Shown here: positions 18,063 to 26,628 of the stretch, in pieces
Position numbering within the stretch: position 1 is the first letter of the stretch
Layout of the letters: each line of letters begins with the position of its first letter
Assembly (NCBI GenBank): GCA_018267955.1
Contig: JAFDXL010000001.1
Span: 1 to 64,000 of the forward strand
Length of the DNA stretch: 64,000 nt
Source: Bacteroidota bacterium
GTDB lineage: Bacteria > Bacteroidota > Bacteroidia > Chitinophagales > Chitinophagaceae
Direction: 5' to 3'
Notes under the pieces: generated by a model
What the model was told of the DNA's origin: nothing
Database searches by the model: none
What the model saw: only the letters and a program-made list of their open reading frames with translations
Position numbers and translations under genes: made by a program

Positions 18063-18650
18063 ATGCGCCGTATTGCCAGCATATTATTTCGCTCGTTTCT
18101 GCAAGGCTTATTGATACTAAGCCCTATTGCGGTCACTGCCTATGTTATATACATCGTTTTCGACAGTGTAGATAGCCTGGTGCAGCCATGGGTACCACGT
18201 GGTGTAGGCTTTTTTCTAATTGTAGCATTGGTAACTTTTATCGGCTACATGGGCACCCGCTTCTTCCTGGGTAAGATGTTGTTCGATGCCTTCGATCACC
18301 TGCTCCAGCACATTCCCGGTATCAAATACATCTACTCTTCTATCAAAGATGTTATGGGCTCTTTTGTGGGCGATAAGAAACGGTTTAACAAACCTGTATG
18401 GGTCTGCATCAATCACAATCCCGAAATTTGGCGCATCGGGTTTATGACACAAAAAGATCTCGCATACCTGGGTATGGCCAATAAGGTTGCAGTATATATG
18501 CCGCATTCTTATGCCGTATCAGGATATGTAATATTAGCAGAAGCAAAAAATCTGAAACCTGTTACCAAGATGTCTGCCGCAGATGCAATGAAGTTTGCTG
18601 TTAGTGGTGGCATTACCGGTGCGGAAGAGGAAAGGCATGAGAGAAAATAA
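18063..18650 (+). CDS. DUF502 family membrane protein
   Basis: I prefer the ATG at 18063 (195 residues) over a TTG at 18039. Two transmembrane helices (about residues 8-32 and 46-66) are followed by the DUF502 motif HIPGIKYIYSSIKDVMGSF and a soluble C-terminal region. DUF502 proteins are widespread inner membrane proteins without a proven role. The 3' end overlaps serC by 14 bases, so the two are probably translationally linked. Confidence 0.85.
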   Translation: MRRIASILFRSFLQGLLILSPIAVTAYVIYIVFDSVDSLVQPWVPRGVGFFLIVALVTFIGYMGTRFFLGKMLFDAFDHLLQHIPGIKYIYSSIKDVMGSFVGDKKRFNKPVWVCINHNPEIWRIGFMTQKDLAYLGMANKVAVYMPHSYAVSGYVILAEAKNLKPVTKMSAADAMKFAVSGGITGAEEERHERK

Positions 18651-19722
18651 TCTAAAAATAAATTTCAACCCCGGTCCTGCAGCGCTTCCATATGTAGTGT
18701 TACAGGAAGCTTCAGAAGCCATACTCAACTACAACAACACAGGTTTATCTATCCTCAGCATACCTCATCGCGGCAAATTGTTTACTGATATACTGGAAGA
18801 AAGTAAGCAATTAGTAAAAGAGCTTTGTGGTATCGGTGATGATTATGAGGTGCTCTGGATGCAGGGCGGCGGCAGGATGCAGTTTTGCATGGTGCCCATG
18901 AATTTTTTGTCGCAGGGGCAGATAGCTGCTTATGTAGATAGTGGTTATTGGTCCGCAGACGCCATAGCACATGCCAATTATTATGGAGATGTAAAGGTGT
19001 TATCTTCTTCGCAGCAAGATAATTATAGGCACTTGCCTGCATGGCCGTCCGGGATACCTGCGGGAACAGCCTATCTGCATTTCACTACCAACAATACTAT
19101 ATACGGCACGCAGTGGAAGGATATTCCTTCATGTACTGTTCCGCTAATTGCAGATATGAGCAGCGATATATTCAGTATGCGCCGCAAGTACACCAATTGC
19201 GATCTTTTTTATGCAGTCGCGCAAAAGAATATCGGTCCCGCCGGGGCAACATTGGTTGTAGTTAAAAAAGATCTGCTTCATAAAGTGAATCCCGGCTTGC
19301 CGCCAATGCTCAGTTATGCAGGCCATGCAAAGGCCGGATCTGTGCTGAATACACCACCTGTATTTGCTATCTATACTTCCCTGCTTACGCTCAGGTGGAC
19401 AAAAGAAAAAGGAATAGATAATATTGAGTCTGAAAACAAGACCAAAGCATCACTACTTTACGAAGAGATCGAACGGAATGATCTTTTTGTTTGCAACGTG
19501 CACGAAGCAGACAGGAGTACCATGAACGTTTGTTTTGGCGCGGCGAACAAAACACTGGAAAAAAAGTTTATAGATTACTGTGAACAGCGGAACATAACCG
19601 GCATTGAAGGGCATAGGTCCGTTGGCGCATTCAGGGTATCATTATACAATGCCATTACGGTAGCAGATGTGCTGCATCTGGTTGCCGTAATGCAGGAATT
19701 TGAAAATTTAAACAAATCATAA
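18637..19722 (+). CDS. serC: Phosphoserine aminotransferase
   Basis: The start at 18637 gives MRENNLKINFNPGPAALP, the classic SerC opening (361 residues, family size). The PLP lysine lies in AQKNIGPAGATLVV, and the HFTTNNTIYGTQW and PLIADMSSDIFS segments bind cofactor and substrate. It converts 3-phosphohydroxypyruvate and glutamate to phosphoserine in serine synthesis; it also acts in pyridoxine synthesis. It overlaps the DUF502 gene by 14 bases and the DUF1015 gene follows after 7 bases. serA and serB are not present here. Confidence 0.95.
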   Translation: MRENNLKINFNPGPAALPYVVLQEASEAILNYNNTGLSILSIPHRGKLFTDILEESKQLVKELCGIGDDYEVLWMQGGGRMQFCMVPMNFLSQGQIAAYVDSGYWSADAIAHANYYGDVKVLSSSQQDNYRHLPAWPSGIPAGTAYLHFTTNNTIYGTQWKDIPSCTVPLIADMSSDIFSMRRKYTNCDLFYAVAQKNIGPAGATLVVVKKDLLHKVNPGLPPMLSYAGHAKAGSVLNTPPVFAIYTSLLTLRWTKEKGIDNIESENKTKASLLYEEIERNDLFVCNVHEADRSTMNVCFGAANKTLEKKFIDYCEQRNITGIEGHRSVGAFRVSLYNAITVADVLHLVAVMQEFENLNKS

Positions 19723-19729
19723 ATAGTAA

Positions 19730-20971
19730 ATGGCAAAGATCACACCATTCAAAGGATTAAGGCCCAAAAAAGAAATTGCCCCTGAACTTGCAACGCTTCC
19801 ATACGATGTAGTAAATGTTGAAGAAGCGCGTGCTTACAAAAGCAATCCCTATCATTTCTATCATGTTACCCGTGCAGAAATAGATCTGCCTTCGAACGTA
19901 GATGTGCATAGTCAGCAGGTATATGACAAGGCTAAAGAAAATCTTGACTGGCTGGTGGATAACGGCTATATGTTCCAGGATGATGAGCCCTGCTACTATA
20001 TCTATCGCCTTGTGATGGAGGGACGCGCGCAAACCGGTATTATCTGCGGTTCTTCACTCGATGATTATTTTAACGGTATCATCAAAAAGCACGAATTCAC
20101 ACGGCCAGAAAAAGAACTCGACCGTATTAACCATATCAAAACGACGCGCGCCCAAACAGGGGTAGTGTTCCTTGCCTGCAACGACAATGAAGACATGGAT
20201 TCCATTATTGAAGAATGGAAATCTACACACGAGCCTGAATATGATTTCACAGCAGAGGATGGCGTGCAGCATACTTTATGGGTAGTGGATGATTATGCAA
20301 AAGTTGCTACGCTGACAAGGATATTCCAGGAAGAAATTCCGGCTACCTACATAGCAGATGGCCACCACCGTGCGGCATCAGCAGCTAAGGTTGCTATCGA
20401 AATGAGGGAATCAGGTTTATCGATCACAGGCGATGAATCCTTTAACTACTTTGTAACCTGCATTTTCCCGGAAAGCCAGTTGAAGATATTGGATTACAAC
20501 AGGGTAGTAAAAGACCTGAACGGTATGAGCAGCGGCGAATTCCTGGATGCGCTGAAAGGTGAATTTGAAGTTTCCATGCCAATGGATACGCAATTCAAAC
20601 CTTCCAAACCACATGATTTTGGTATGTATCTGGATGGAAAATGGTATCGCCTGGAAGTAAAGCCCGGTACTTATACCAACGATCCCATTGGCATATTGGA
20701 TGTTAGCATCCTGCAGAACAATGTGCTGTCCAAATTGTTAAACATCAACGATCCGCGCACAGATAAACGCGTAGATTTTGTGGGGGGCATTCGCGGACTT
20801 GGAGAATTGGAGAAACGCGTAAATAGTGGTGACATGGCAGCTGCATTTGCCTGCTACCCGGTAAGTATTAAGCAGTTATTTGATATTGCAGATAGCGGAA
20901 ATGTAATGCCGCCAAAAAGTACCTGGTTCGAACCTAAGCTAAGGGACGGACTGGTAGTATATATGATATAA
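19730..20971 (+). CDS. DUF1015 family protein
   Basis: The 413-residue cytoplasmic protein begins with the typical MAKITPFKGLRPKKEIAPELATLPYD-like opening of DUF1015 and contains the conserved ATYIADGHHRAASAAK motif near residue 207, which resembles a metal or phosphate-binding loop. Family members are often next to serine-pathway genes in Bacteroidota, as here: it follows serC by 7 bases. A role near phosphoserine metabolism is therefore plausible but unproven. No transmembrane segment or signal peptide is seen. Confidence 0.88.
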   Translation: MAKITPFKGLRPKKEIAPELATLPYDVVNVEEARAYKSNPYHFYHVTRAEIDLPSNVDVHSQQVYDKAKENLDWLVDNGYMFQDDEPCYYIYRLVMEGRAQTGIICGSSLDDYFNGIIKKHEFTRPEKELDRINHIKTTRAQTGVVFLACNDNEDMDSIIEEWKSTHEPEYDFTAEDGVQHTLWVVDDYAKVATLTRIFQEEIPATYIADGHHRAASAAKVAIEMRESGLSITGDESFNYFVTCIFPESQLKILDYNRVVKDLNGMSSGEFLDALKGEFEVSMPMDTQFKPSKPHDFGMYLDGKWYRLEVKPGTYTNDPIGILDVSILQNNVLSKLLNINDPRTDKRVDFVGGIRGLGELEKRVNSGDMAAAFACYPVSIKQLFDIADSGNVMPPKSTWFEPKLRDGLVVYMI

Positions 20972-20994
20972 CAGTAGAATTATAAAAACTCAAG

Positions 20995-21987
20995 ATGATG
21001 CAATACAGGATAATGGGTAAAACAGGCCTGCAGTTAAGCGTACTTTCCTATGGTTCATGGGTTACGTTCGCCAAGCAGATAGATGACAGTGTCTCTGACA
21101 GGCTGATGAGCATCGCGTATGATAACGGTGTCAACTTCTTTGATAACGCTGAAGTCTATTCCCGCGGTGAGTCAGAAAAGATGATGGGCCGCGTGCTGAA
21201 AACTAAAGACTGGGAACGCAGTTCTTACACAGTATCCAGCAAAGTGTTTTTTGGCTGGAGGGGAGAAAATAATAGGCCTAACCAAACAGGCCTTAGCCGT
21301 AAGCACATCATAGAAGCCTGCCACGAAGCACTGCAGCGCCTACAGGTCGATTACCTGGATATTTTCTTCTGTCACCGTCCTGATAAAAAAGTACCCATAG
21401 AGGAAGTGGTATGGTCTATGAACATACTCATACAACAGGGAAAGATCCTATATTGGGGTACCAGTGAGTGGAGTGCTGCAGAGATCATGGAAGCACACAT
21501 GATAGCGAAAGAATTAAGGTTAATTGGTCCGGCGGTAGAGCAGCCTGAGTATAACCTGTTCCACCGCGATAAGATGGAGGTAGAATACTATACCATTTTC
21601 AAAAACATAGGTATGGGTACTACTATCTGGAGCCCGCTGGCATCAGGCTTGCTTACCGGTAAATACAATGATGGTATTCCTGAAGGCTCAAGGTTGGCAT
21701 TGGAAGGTTTCGAATGGCTGAAGGACAGAACTTTGAGTGAGGAAAAGATAGGCCGTGTGCGTGAGCTTGGAAAGCTTGCTGCAGACCTGGGCACCTCTAC
21801 AGCAACCTTATCACTTGCCTGGTGCATTCACAATCCTAATGTTACCACGGCGATACTGGGTGCTACGAAAGAAGAGCAACTGAAACAAAACCTGCAGGCT
21901 TTAGAAGTATTACCAAAGCTTACCGATGAGGTGGTAAATAAAATAGAGGGCATCATGGATACAAAGCCCCAGATGCCTCAATATTGA
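20995..21987 (+). CDS. Aldo/keto reductase (voltage-gated K+ channel beta subunit type)
   Basis: The 330-residue protein is a complete aldo/keto reductase. MQYRIMGKTGLQLSVLSYGSW opens it, DNAEVYSRGESEKMMGRVLK carries the catalytic Asp/Tyr, SKVFFGWRGE the Lys, and FFCHRPDKKVPIEEVVW the His region. The C-terminal TTAILGATKEEQLKQNL segment binds NADP(H). The sequence is nearest to the Kv-beta/YghZ group. Substrate is unknown. It lies 23 bases after the DUF1015 gene on the same strand and ends near a weak terminator. Confidence 0.9.
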   Translation: MMQYRIMGKTGLQLSVLSYGSWVTFAKQIDDSVSDRLMSIAYDNGVNFFDNAEVYSRGESEKMMGRVLKTKDWERSSYTVSSKVFFGWRGENNRPNQTGLSRKHIIEACHEALQRLQVDYLDIFFCHRPDKKVPIEEVVWSMNILIQQGKILYWGTSEWSAAEIMEAHMIAKELRLIGPAVEQPEYNLFHRDKMEVEYYTIFKNIGMGTTIWSPLASGLLTGKYNDGIPEGSRLALEGFEWLKDRTLSEEKIGRVRELGKLAADLGTSTATLSLAWCIHNPNVTTAILGATKEEQLKQNLQALEVLPKLTDEVVNKIEGIMDTKPQMPQY

Positions 21988-22009
21988 TTTCAATGTTTTC
22001 ATTCATAAA

Positions 22010-22402
22010 TTAGCTGCTCTTTTTACGGGCAGCTTTTTTTCTTGCTGTTTTCTTTGCCGGGCTTTTCCTGGCAGTTGATTTTTTAGCAGCAGTTTTTTTA
22101 CCGGCTGTCTTTTTAGCAGCAGTCTTCTTAGCCGCGGTTTTTTTGGATGCAGTCTTCTTACTTGCCGTTTTTTTAGCTGCAGTTTTCTTTGAAGCTGTCT
22201 TTTTAGCAGCAGTTTTCCTGCTAGCCTTTTTAGGTACTTTGTCGCCCTCCTGGCGTGCTTCAGATATACCTATCGCAATAGCCTGTTTCCTGCTTTTAAC
22301 AGGTCTGTCGCTATTACCCGATTTCAATTCGCCATGCTTGTACTCGTGCATGACCTTGCCAACCTTGTCTTGTGCCTTTTTAGAATATTTTCTTTCTGCC
22401 AT
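22010..22402 (-). CDS. DUF6496 protein with histone H1-like Lys/Ala tail
   Basis: Residues 1-58 form a DUF6496-type head (KAQDKVGKVMHEYKHGELKSG and SRKQAIAIGISEARQ). Residues about 60-130 are a basic low-complexity tail of KKTAA, KKTAS and KKTAR repeats, as in histone H1 tails and Hc1-like bacterial proteins. The tail probably binds DNA or RNA by charge. The repeats are near-identical at the DNA level too, so copy number could vary by slippage. The gene is monocistronic and convergent with the aldo/keto reductase gene. Confidence 0.85.
   Translation of the reverse strand: MAERKYSKKAQDKVGKVMHEYKHGELKSGNSDRPVKSRKQAIAIGISEARQEGDKVPKKASRKTAAKKTASKKTAAKKTASKKTASKKTAAKKTAAKKTAGKKTAAKKSTARKSPAKKTARKKAARKKSS
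22012..22040 (+). terminator. Possible terminator after the aldo/keto reductase gene
   Basis: AGCTGC (22012-22017) pairs with GCAGCT (22029-22034), followed by seven T. It lies inside the last codons of the convergent DUF6496 gene. The 11-base loop makes it only moderately strong. Confidence 0.5.
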
Positions 22403-22513
22403 AGTTGTAAATATTTAATGGTGCAGTTATATATTAAAAAATCACGCCATCAATTAGCAGATATTATAGCTGTTGGCACAGACTTGGAATAACCAATTCT
22501 AAAACCGCACATT

Positions 22514-23443
22514 ATGGCTAATATTTTTGTCAGGTATTTCGGCTTGTTCAAAGAAACTCTTAAAGAATTTTCCAACGATAACGTTGTAAAACTTAGTGCT
22601 TCATTGGCCTACAATACCATTTTCGCTATCGGCCCTTTTCTATTGGTGATCATTTCGCTCACAGGTTTATTTTTTGAGCAGAAGGCAGTTACAGGCAGGA
22701 TGTTCTACCAGATACAAACACTTATAGGCAAGCAGGGCGCAGAGCAGATACTGAGCATCATACAAAATATGCAACAGCAAAATGCAGCTGCCCGCTTCGG
22801 TATAATAGGTATTGTAGTGCTGGTAATAGGTGCCACATCTATGTTTGCAGATATACAGGATTCTATCAATTATATCTGGTCTATAAAAGCCAAGCCTAAA
22901 AAAGGATGGCTTAAGTATCTGAAGAATCGATTGCTCTCATTTTCCTTGATAGTCGGCCTGGGATTTTTGTTTATCGTAACATTACTGATCAATACCATTT
23001 CCGATGCGCTTACAGATCGGTTGCAGCACCTGTTTGCGGACGAAGCGGTTATTTTCTTTAAGGTATTTAATGTGGCCCTGCTGTTTGTAATCATTTCTCT
23101 GCTCTTTGCTGTTATCTATAAAGTACTGCCAGATGCACGCATTCGCTGGAAGGATGCTATGAAGGGCGCCTGGTTTACCGGTGTGCTTTTCCTGATCGGC
23201 AAATTTCTGATCGGCTTTTATCTGGGAAACTCTAGAATAGGCAATACATACGGTGCTGCAGCCTCCGTTATTATTATTCTTTCATGGGTGTATTATACTT
23301 CCATCATTCTATACTTCGGCGCTGAGTTTACCAAAGTATATGCTTTAAAGATGGGTGCCGGTATAGAACCCTATGACACTGCTGTTTTTATCCTAAAACG
23401 CGAGGCAAAAGAAATGCCGGAAGTGAAGAAAGTAACAGGCTAA
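22514..23443 (+). CDS. YihY/virulence factor BrkB family membrane protein
   Basis: The 309-residue protein has the YihY pattern of six transmembrane helices. Typical segments are VVKLSASLAYNTIFAIGPFLLVIISL near the N-terminus, the DIQDSINYIWSIKAKPKKGWL loop, and NTYGAAASVIIILSWVYYTSIILYFGAEFTKVYA near the end (about 240-280, given here in part). Family members are inner membrane proteins of unsettled transport function, once misnamed RNase BN. It is convergent with the flippase gene and overlaps it by 4 bases. Confidence 0.92.
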   Translation: MANIFVRYFGLFKETLKEFSNDNVVKLSASLAYNTIFAIGPFLLVIISLTGLFFEQKAVTGRMFYQIQTLIGKQGAEQILSIIQNMQQQNAAARFGIIGIVVLVIGATSMFADIQDSINYIWSIKAKPKKGWLKYLKNRLLSFSLIVGLGFLFIVTLLINTISDALTDRLQHLFADEAVIFFKVFNVALLFVIISLLFAVIYKVLPDARIRWKDAMKGAWFTGVLFLIGKFLIGFYLGNSRIGNTYGAAASVIIILSWVYYTSIILYFGAEFTKVYALKMGAGIEPYDTAVFILKREAKEMPEVKKVTG

Positions 23444-24876
23444 TTTTTCTGCATCAGCATCTTTACCCCACTTAAAGAAAGGAAGCGGAATGCAAATACA
23501 CCTGCCAGGCTCAAACCGGCAAAAAGCAAAGCCTGCAACATCCATCCTGTGGGCAACTGGCGCAGCATATAACCACCTGCACCCAGTATTACAAGGAATA
23601 GGATATGAGCGCTTATCCATTTTAAATTAGTGGGCAATTGTATTTCCCTGCCACAGAAAATAATATAGCAGATGGCTAATATAGTTTGCGTGATAAAGGC
23701 TGTTATCGCCGCTCCCATCGCAAAGTAATGAGGTATCATGTACATATTCAGTCCCAGGCTAATGATCACTCCTGCAACAGATATTTTTATCATTACCGGG
23801 ATGTTCCCATTTGCCGTAAGCAGGGTAGAATAAGTGTACATAATGCAATAGGCAGGGAAGGCGGCCATCACCCATGCAAATATCCTTCCGTCATACGCTC
23901 CGGCTCCTTTATATAATAGCTGCATTACATCCTGTCCCCAGAAGGCAGCAATGCCAAACAGCGTAAAAGCAAATGGGAGTAACAGGTTTACACTCAGTTT
24001 CAATATAGGCTGTACGCTTTGTTTTGTGGCCATCATCTTGCCAAACATGGGGAGCAATACCCCAGCAAACATCACCCCAAACATAGTACTGACATCCAGC
24101 AGTCGATAGGCGGATGCATAGATGCCGGCTTCATCCTTACTGCCCAGGCGTTCTATAAGCATCCTGTCAGATGTAGTATGTATACCCATCAAAAAAACCA
24201 TCAGGGCAAAAGGCAGGCTTTTCTTTATTGTAGCCATCACCTCGCCCGTATTAAATGACAAACCCGGTAGCGATTTGGTAAGCTTATATATAAAAAAGAA
24301 TCCGGCTATTGCTGCCACTGTATAGCAGCCCACCTGCGCCATCACAAACCACTCGATTTTGAAATTGGCGGCAGTTGCCGGGGAATAAAGCAGGTATCCG
24401 CATACAACGATCATCAGCAGGCGGTCACTAACCGATAAAATACCATCCAGCTTAAATTTTTGCAGCGCGGCGACATTACTGCGCAGGTATTGTACCAATG
24501 AATTCAGCAGCGCTATAAAAGATATGGCAAACAGCAATAATATTTCACCTGCGCTGTAATGACTAATGACACCGGTTGCCATTACTACTACCAGGAATAT
24601 AGCAGTGAGAAACAGCTTTGTGGTAAGCATCGCCGGGTAATAAGCTTTCAGCTTGCCGGGATTTTGGGATATGATATTGGTATTATAATTCGTCAGCCCC
24701 AGGTCCAGCAGTATCTGGAACATGCTGCAAATGCTCAGCAGCGCCTGGTAGGTACCGTATGACTCATGCCCCACCCTGTTTTGCACCGTCCTGTCTATCA
24801 TAAAAACCCATATCGGCTTCACCAGCAGGTTCAGGGCAATGATGAACAAAAGGTTTTTGACAAAAAATCGGCGCAT
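23440..24876 (-). CDS. Polysaccharide flippase (Wzx/MATE-like) family protein
   Basis: The 478-residue protein has about twelve to fourteen hydrophobic helices over its whole length. The N-terminus FVKNLLFIIALNLLVKPIWV followed by YGTYQALLSICSMFQILLDLGLTNYN matches Wzx-type oligosaccharide translocases, which move lipid-linked sugars across the inner membrane. Its gene starts 54 bases from, and faces away from, a GT4 glycosyltransferase gene, fitting a glycan-assembly role for both. Specificity cannot be told from sequence. Confidence 0.85.
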   Translation of the reverse strand: MRRFFVKNLLFIIALNLLVKPIWVFMIDRTVQNRVGHESYGTYQALLSICSMFQILLDLGLTNYNTNIISQNPGKLKAYYPAMLTTKLFLTAIFLVVVMATGVISHYSAGEILLLFAISFIALLNSLVQYLRSNVAALQKFKLDGILSVSDRLLMIVVCGYLLYSPATAANFKIEWFVMAQVGCYTVAAIAGFFFIYKLTKSLPGLSFNTGEVMATIKKSLPFALMVFLMGIHTTSDRMLIERLGSKDEAGIYASAYRLLDVSTMFGVMFAGVLLPMFGKMMATKQSVQPILKLSVNLLLPFAFTLFGIAAFWGQDVMQLLYKGAGAYDGRIFAWVMAAFPAYCIMYTYSTLLTANGNIPVMIKISVAGVIISLGLNMYMIPHYFAMGAAITAFITQTILAICYIIFCGREIQLPTNLKWISAHILFLVILGAGGYMLRQLPTGWMLQALLFAGLSLAGVFAFRFLSLSGVKMLMQKN

Positions 24877-24913
24877 TCAGCTAAATTAATAACGCTATTG
24901 AGGGGTAAAATTA

Positions 24914-24921
24914 TATTTTTG
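24914..24921 (+). promoter_or_regulatory. -7 element upstream of the GT4 gene
   Basis: TATTTTTG fits TAnnTTTG and ends 9 bases before the ATG at 24931. No well-spaced upstream TTG was found. Confidence 0.35.
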
Positions 24922-24930
24922 TCGCCAGCA

Positions 24931-26064
24931 ATGCGCATAGCGGTCAATACTAGGCTTTTATTAAAGGGAAAACTCGAAGGCATAGGCTGGTTTACACACC
25001 AGACACTGGAGCGAATGGTACGCAACCATCCCGAGCATGAATTTATTTTCTTTTTCGATCGCCCTTATGATCCTTCTTTTGTCTTTGCCTCTAATGTTAC
25101 GCCTGTAGTAGTATCTCCGCCCGCCCGGCACCCGGTTTTATTCTATTTGTGGTTCGAGTGGCGCATACCAGCCATGCTGCGGAAGTATAAAGCAGATGTG
25201 TTCCTGTCGCCCGATGGCTACATGTCGCTGAGCACCAAAGTGCCTACCTGCCTGGTAATACACGACCTGGCATTTGAGCATTACCCGGAGCATTTTGTGA
25301 CAAGCCATAAAATGTACTGGAGGCATTATTCACCCCGGTTTGCAAAAAAAGCTACCCGTATTGCAACGGTATCGTCTTATTCAAAAGAGGATATCAGCAA
25401 GCAATACCATATACCCGAAGACAAGATAGATGTGGTGTACAATGGTGCGCATAATGAATATAAACCATTGAGCTGGCAAGACCGCGAAGCGGTGAAAAAG
25501 CAATATGCCAACGGTTGTGAATATTTTGTATTCGCCGGGGCTTTGCATCCCAGGAAAAATATCGTGAACCTGCTAAAGGCGTTCATAGCTTTCAAACGCC
25601 GCCAGCGCAGTAATATGAAGCTGGTAATAGTAGGACGTTATGCCTGGAAGTATGATGAGGTGGTGAAAATGCGCGAGGAGATGCCTTTTAAAGAGGATGT
25701 GAACTGGGTAGGCTATATGAATGTCGACGAATTGAGCCGCGTAATGGGTGGCGCTTACGCCCTGGTATATCCATCTCTTTTTGAAGGTTTTGGTATCCCT
25801 ATTCTCGAAGCCCTGGAGTGTAATGTTCCGGCTATCGTAAGTAATACCTCCTCTATGCCGGAAGTTGCTGGCGATGCTGGTTTGTTGGTCGATCCTACAG
25901 ACGTGGAGGATATTGCCAATAAGATGGAGCAGATCTATAAAGATGAAATGCTCCGCAGTAAGCTAATTGCCAATGCACAGCAGCAGGTGAAAAAATTCAG
26001 TTGGGACCAGTCTGCCGAACGTCTCTGGAACTGCCTGATGCAATGTGTGAAAAGTAATCTATGA
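24931..26064 (+). CDS. Glycosyltransferase family 4 protein
   Basis: I start at the ATG at 24931 (MRIAVNTRLLLKGKLEGIGW, 377 residues). The longer open frame to 24766 only runs into the divergent flippase gene. The GT-B fold is visible: an N-terminal acceptor domain, then AGALHPRKNIVNLLKAF and LVIVGRYAWKYDE. The donor-binding motif FEGFGIPILEALECNVPAIVS (about 290-310, shown in part) carries the conserved Glu residues. It probably adds a sugar from a nucleotide donor during surface glycan synthesis. It shares ATGA with the next gene. A 38-nt near-copy of its end lies at 26575-26612. Confidence 0.9.
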   Translation: MRIAVNTRLLLKGKLEGIGWFTHQTLERMVRNHPEHEFIFFFDRPYDPSFVFASNVTPVVVSPPARHPVLFYLWFEWRIPAMLRKYKADVFLSPDGYMSLSTKVPTCLVIHDLAFEHYPEHFVTSHKMYWRHYSPRFAKKATRIATVSSYSKEDISKQYHIPEDKIDVVYNGAHNEYKPLSWQDREAVKKQYANGCEYFVFAGALHPRKNIVNLLKAFIAFKRRQRSNMKLVIVGRYAWKYDEVVKMREEMPFKEDVNWVGYMNVDELSRVMGGAYALVYPSLFEGFGIPILEALECNVPAIVSNTSSMPEVAGDAGLLVDPTDVEDIANKMEQIYKDEMLRSKLIANAQQQVKKFSWDQSAERLWNCLMQCVKSNL

Positions 26065-26555
26065 AAAAGCTTTTAAGAGCTCTGGCAACTGTATTTTTAT
26101 TGTTTGGCTCTTCAGCAATTGCACAGATTAAAAAGCAAAAATTTTCTGTTATACAGGCTGCTTCTGATAAAGGTGAATTGCTTTCTGTAGGCAGTATTGA
26201 TGTTTCCTACAAGAACTTCAAGGATAAAGCAAATTATCCGTGGGGTCTTACAATATCAATTGCACTAGATGAAAAAAATTTATTCGCCACCAAACTACCA
26301 AATAAAGAAGAAAGTAAAATAGCCACGAAGCTTGAAGATAGCCTTACTACAAAACTTAAAAAGATGGCCACACTTCAATATGTAGGTCACATTTACTACG
26401 ACGGTTTTCTTGATGTCTATATTTATCTAAAAGATCCCAAAGCAGTAAATAACTATCTATCAAAGACAATCAAGTCCCAAAACTTTATTCGTGAATTTAG
26501 GTACGTTATTGAGCAAGATCCTAATTGGAGTAAAGTCTCTAAGTACATGAACTAA
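26061..26555 (+). CDS. Exported small protein, possibly DUF695-like
   Basis: The 164-residue protein has a signal peptide (ending SSAIAQ). The mature part has PWGLTISIALDEKNLFATKLP, then a long charged helix, YVGHIYYDGFLDVYIYLKDP and a closing EQDPNWSKVSKYM. This pattern recalls DUF695 proteins, whose function is unknown. It overlaps the GT4 stop codon by the ATGA type, suggesting coupled translation. The gene is clearly richer in A and T than its neighbours and is bracketed on both sides by GT4 3'-end sequence, which points to insertion or recombination. Confidence 0.6.
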   Translation: MKKLLRALATVFLLFGSSAIAQIKKQKFSVIQAASDKGELLSVGSIDVSYKNFKDKANYPWGLTISIALDEKNLFATKLPNKEESKIATKLEDSLTTKLKKMATLQYVGHIYYDGFLDVYIYLKDPKAVNNYLSKTIKSQNFIREFRYVIEQDPNWSKVSKYMN

Positions 26556-26574
26556 ATTTTAGCAATTATTAGTT

Positions 26575-26612
26575 AGTCAGCCGAACGCCTGTGGAATTGC
26601 CTGATGTAATGT
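26575..26612 (+). pseudogene. Remnant of a GT4 gene 3' end
   Basis: The 38 bases match 26009-26046 in the GT4 gene at 33 positions. In frame both encode SAERLWNCLM; four of the five differences are synonymous and the fifth turns the CAA after the Met into a TAA stop. It therefore looks like the true end of a paralogous GT4 gene whose body was lost. Confidence 0.7.
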
Positions 26613-26628
26613 ATTCCCCGTAAATAGA

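Noticed and set aside
18194-18203. ACCACGTGGT palindrome as a third parS site
   Set aside because: It has the CACGTG core but not the outer TGTT/AACA bases and is within a DUF502 coding region.
22060-22225. Tandem DNA repeat or CRISPR-like array at the Lys/Ala tail
   Set aside because: The repetition is coding for the histone-like tail; there are no regular spacers.
24766-24930. Extended N-terminus of the GT4 gene
   Set aside because: The extension runs antisense into the divergent flippase gene and lacks a GT4 N-terminus; the ATG at 24931 gives the usual start.
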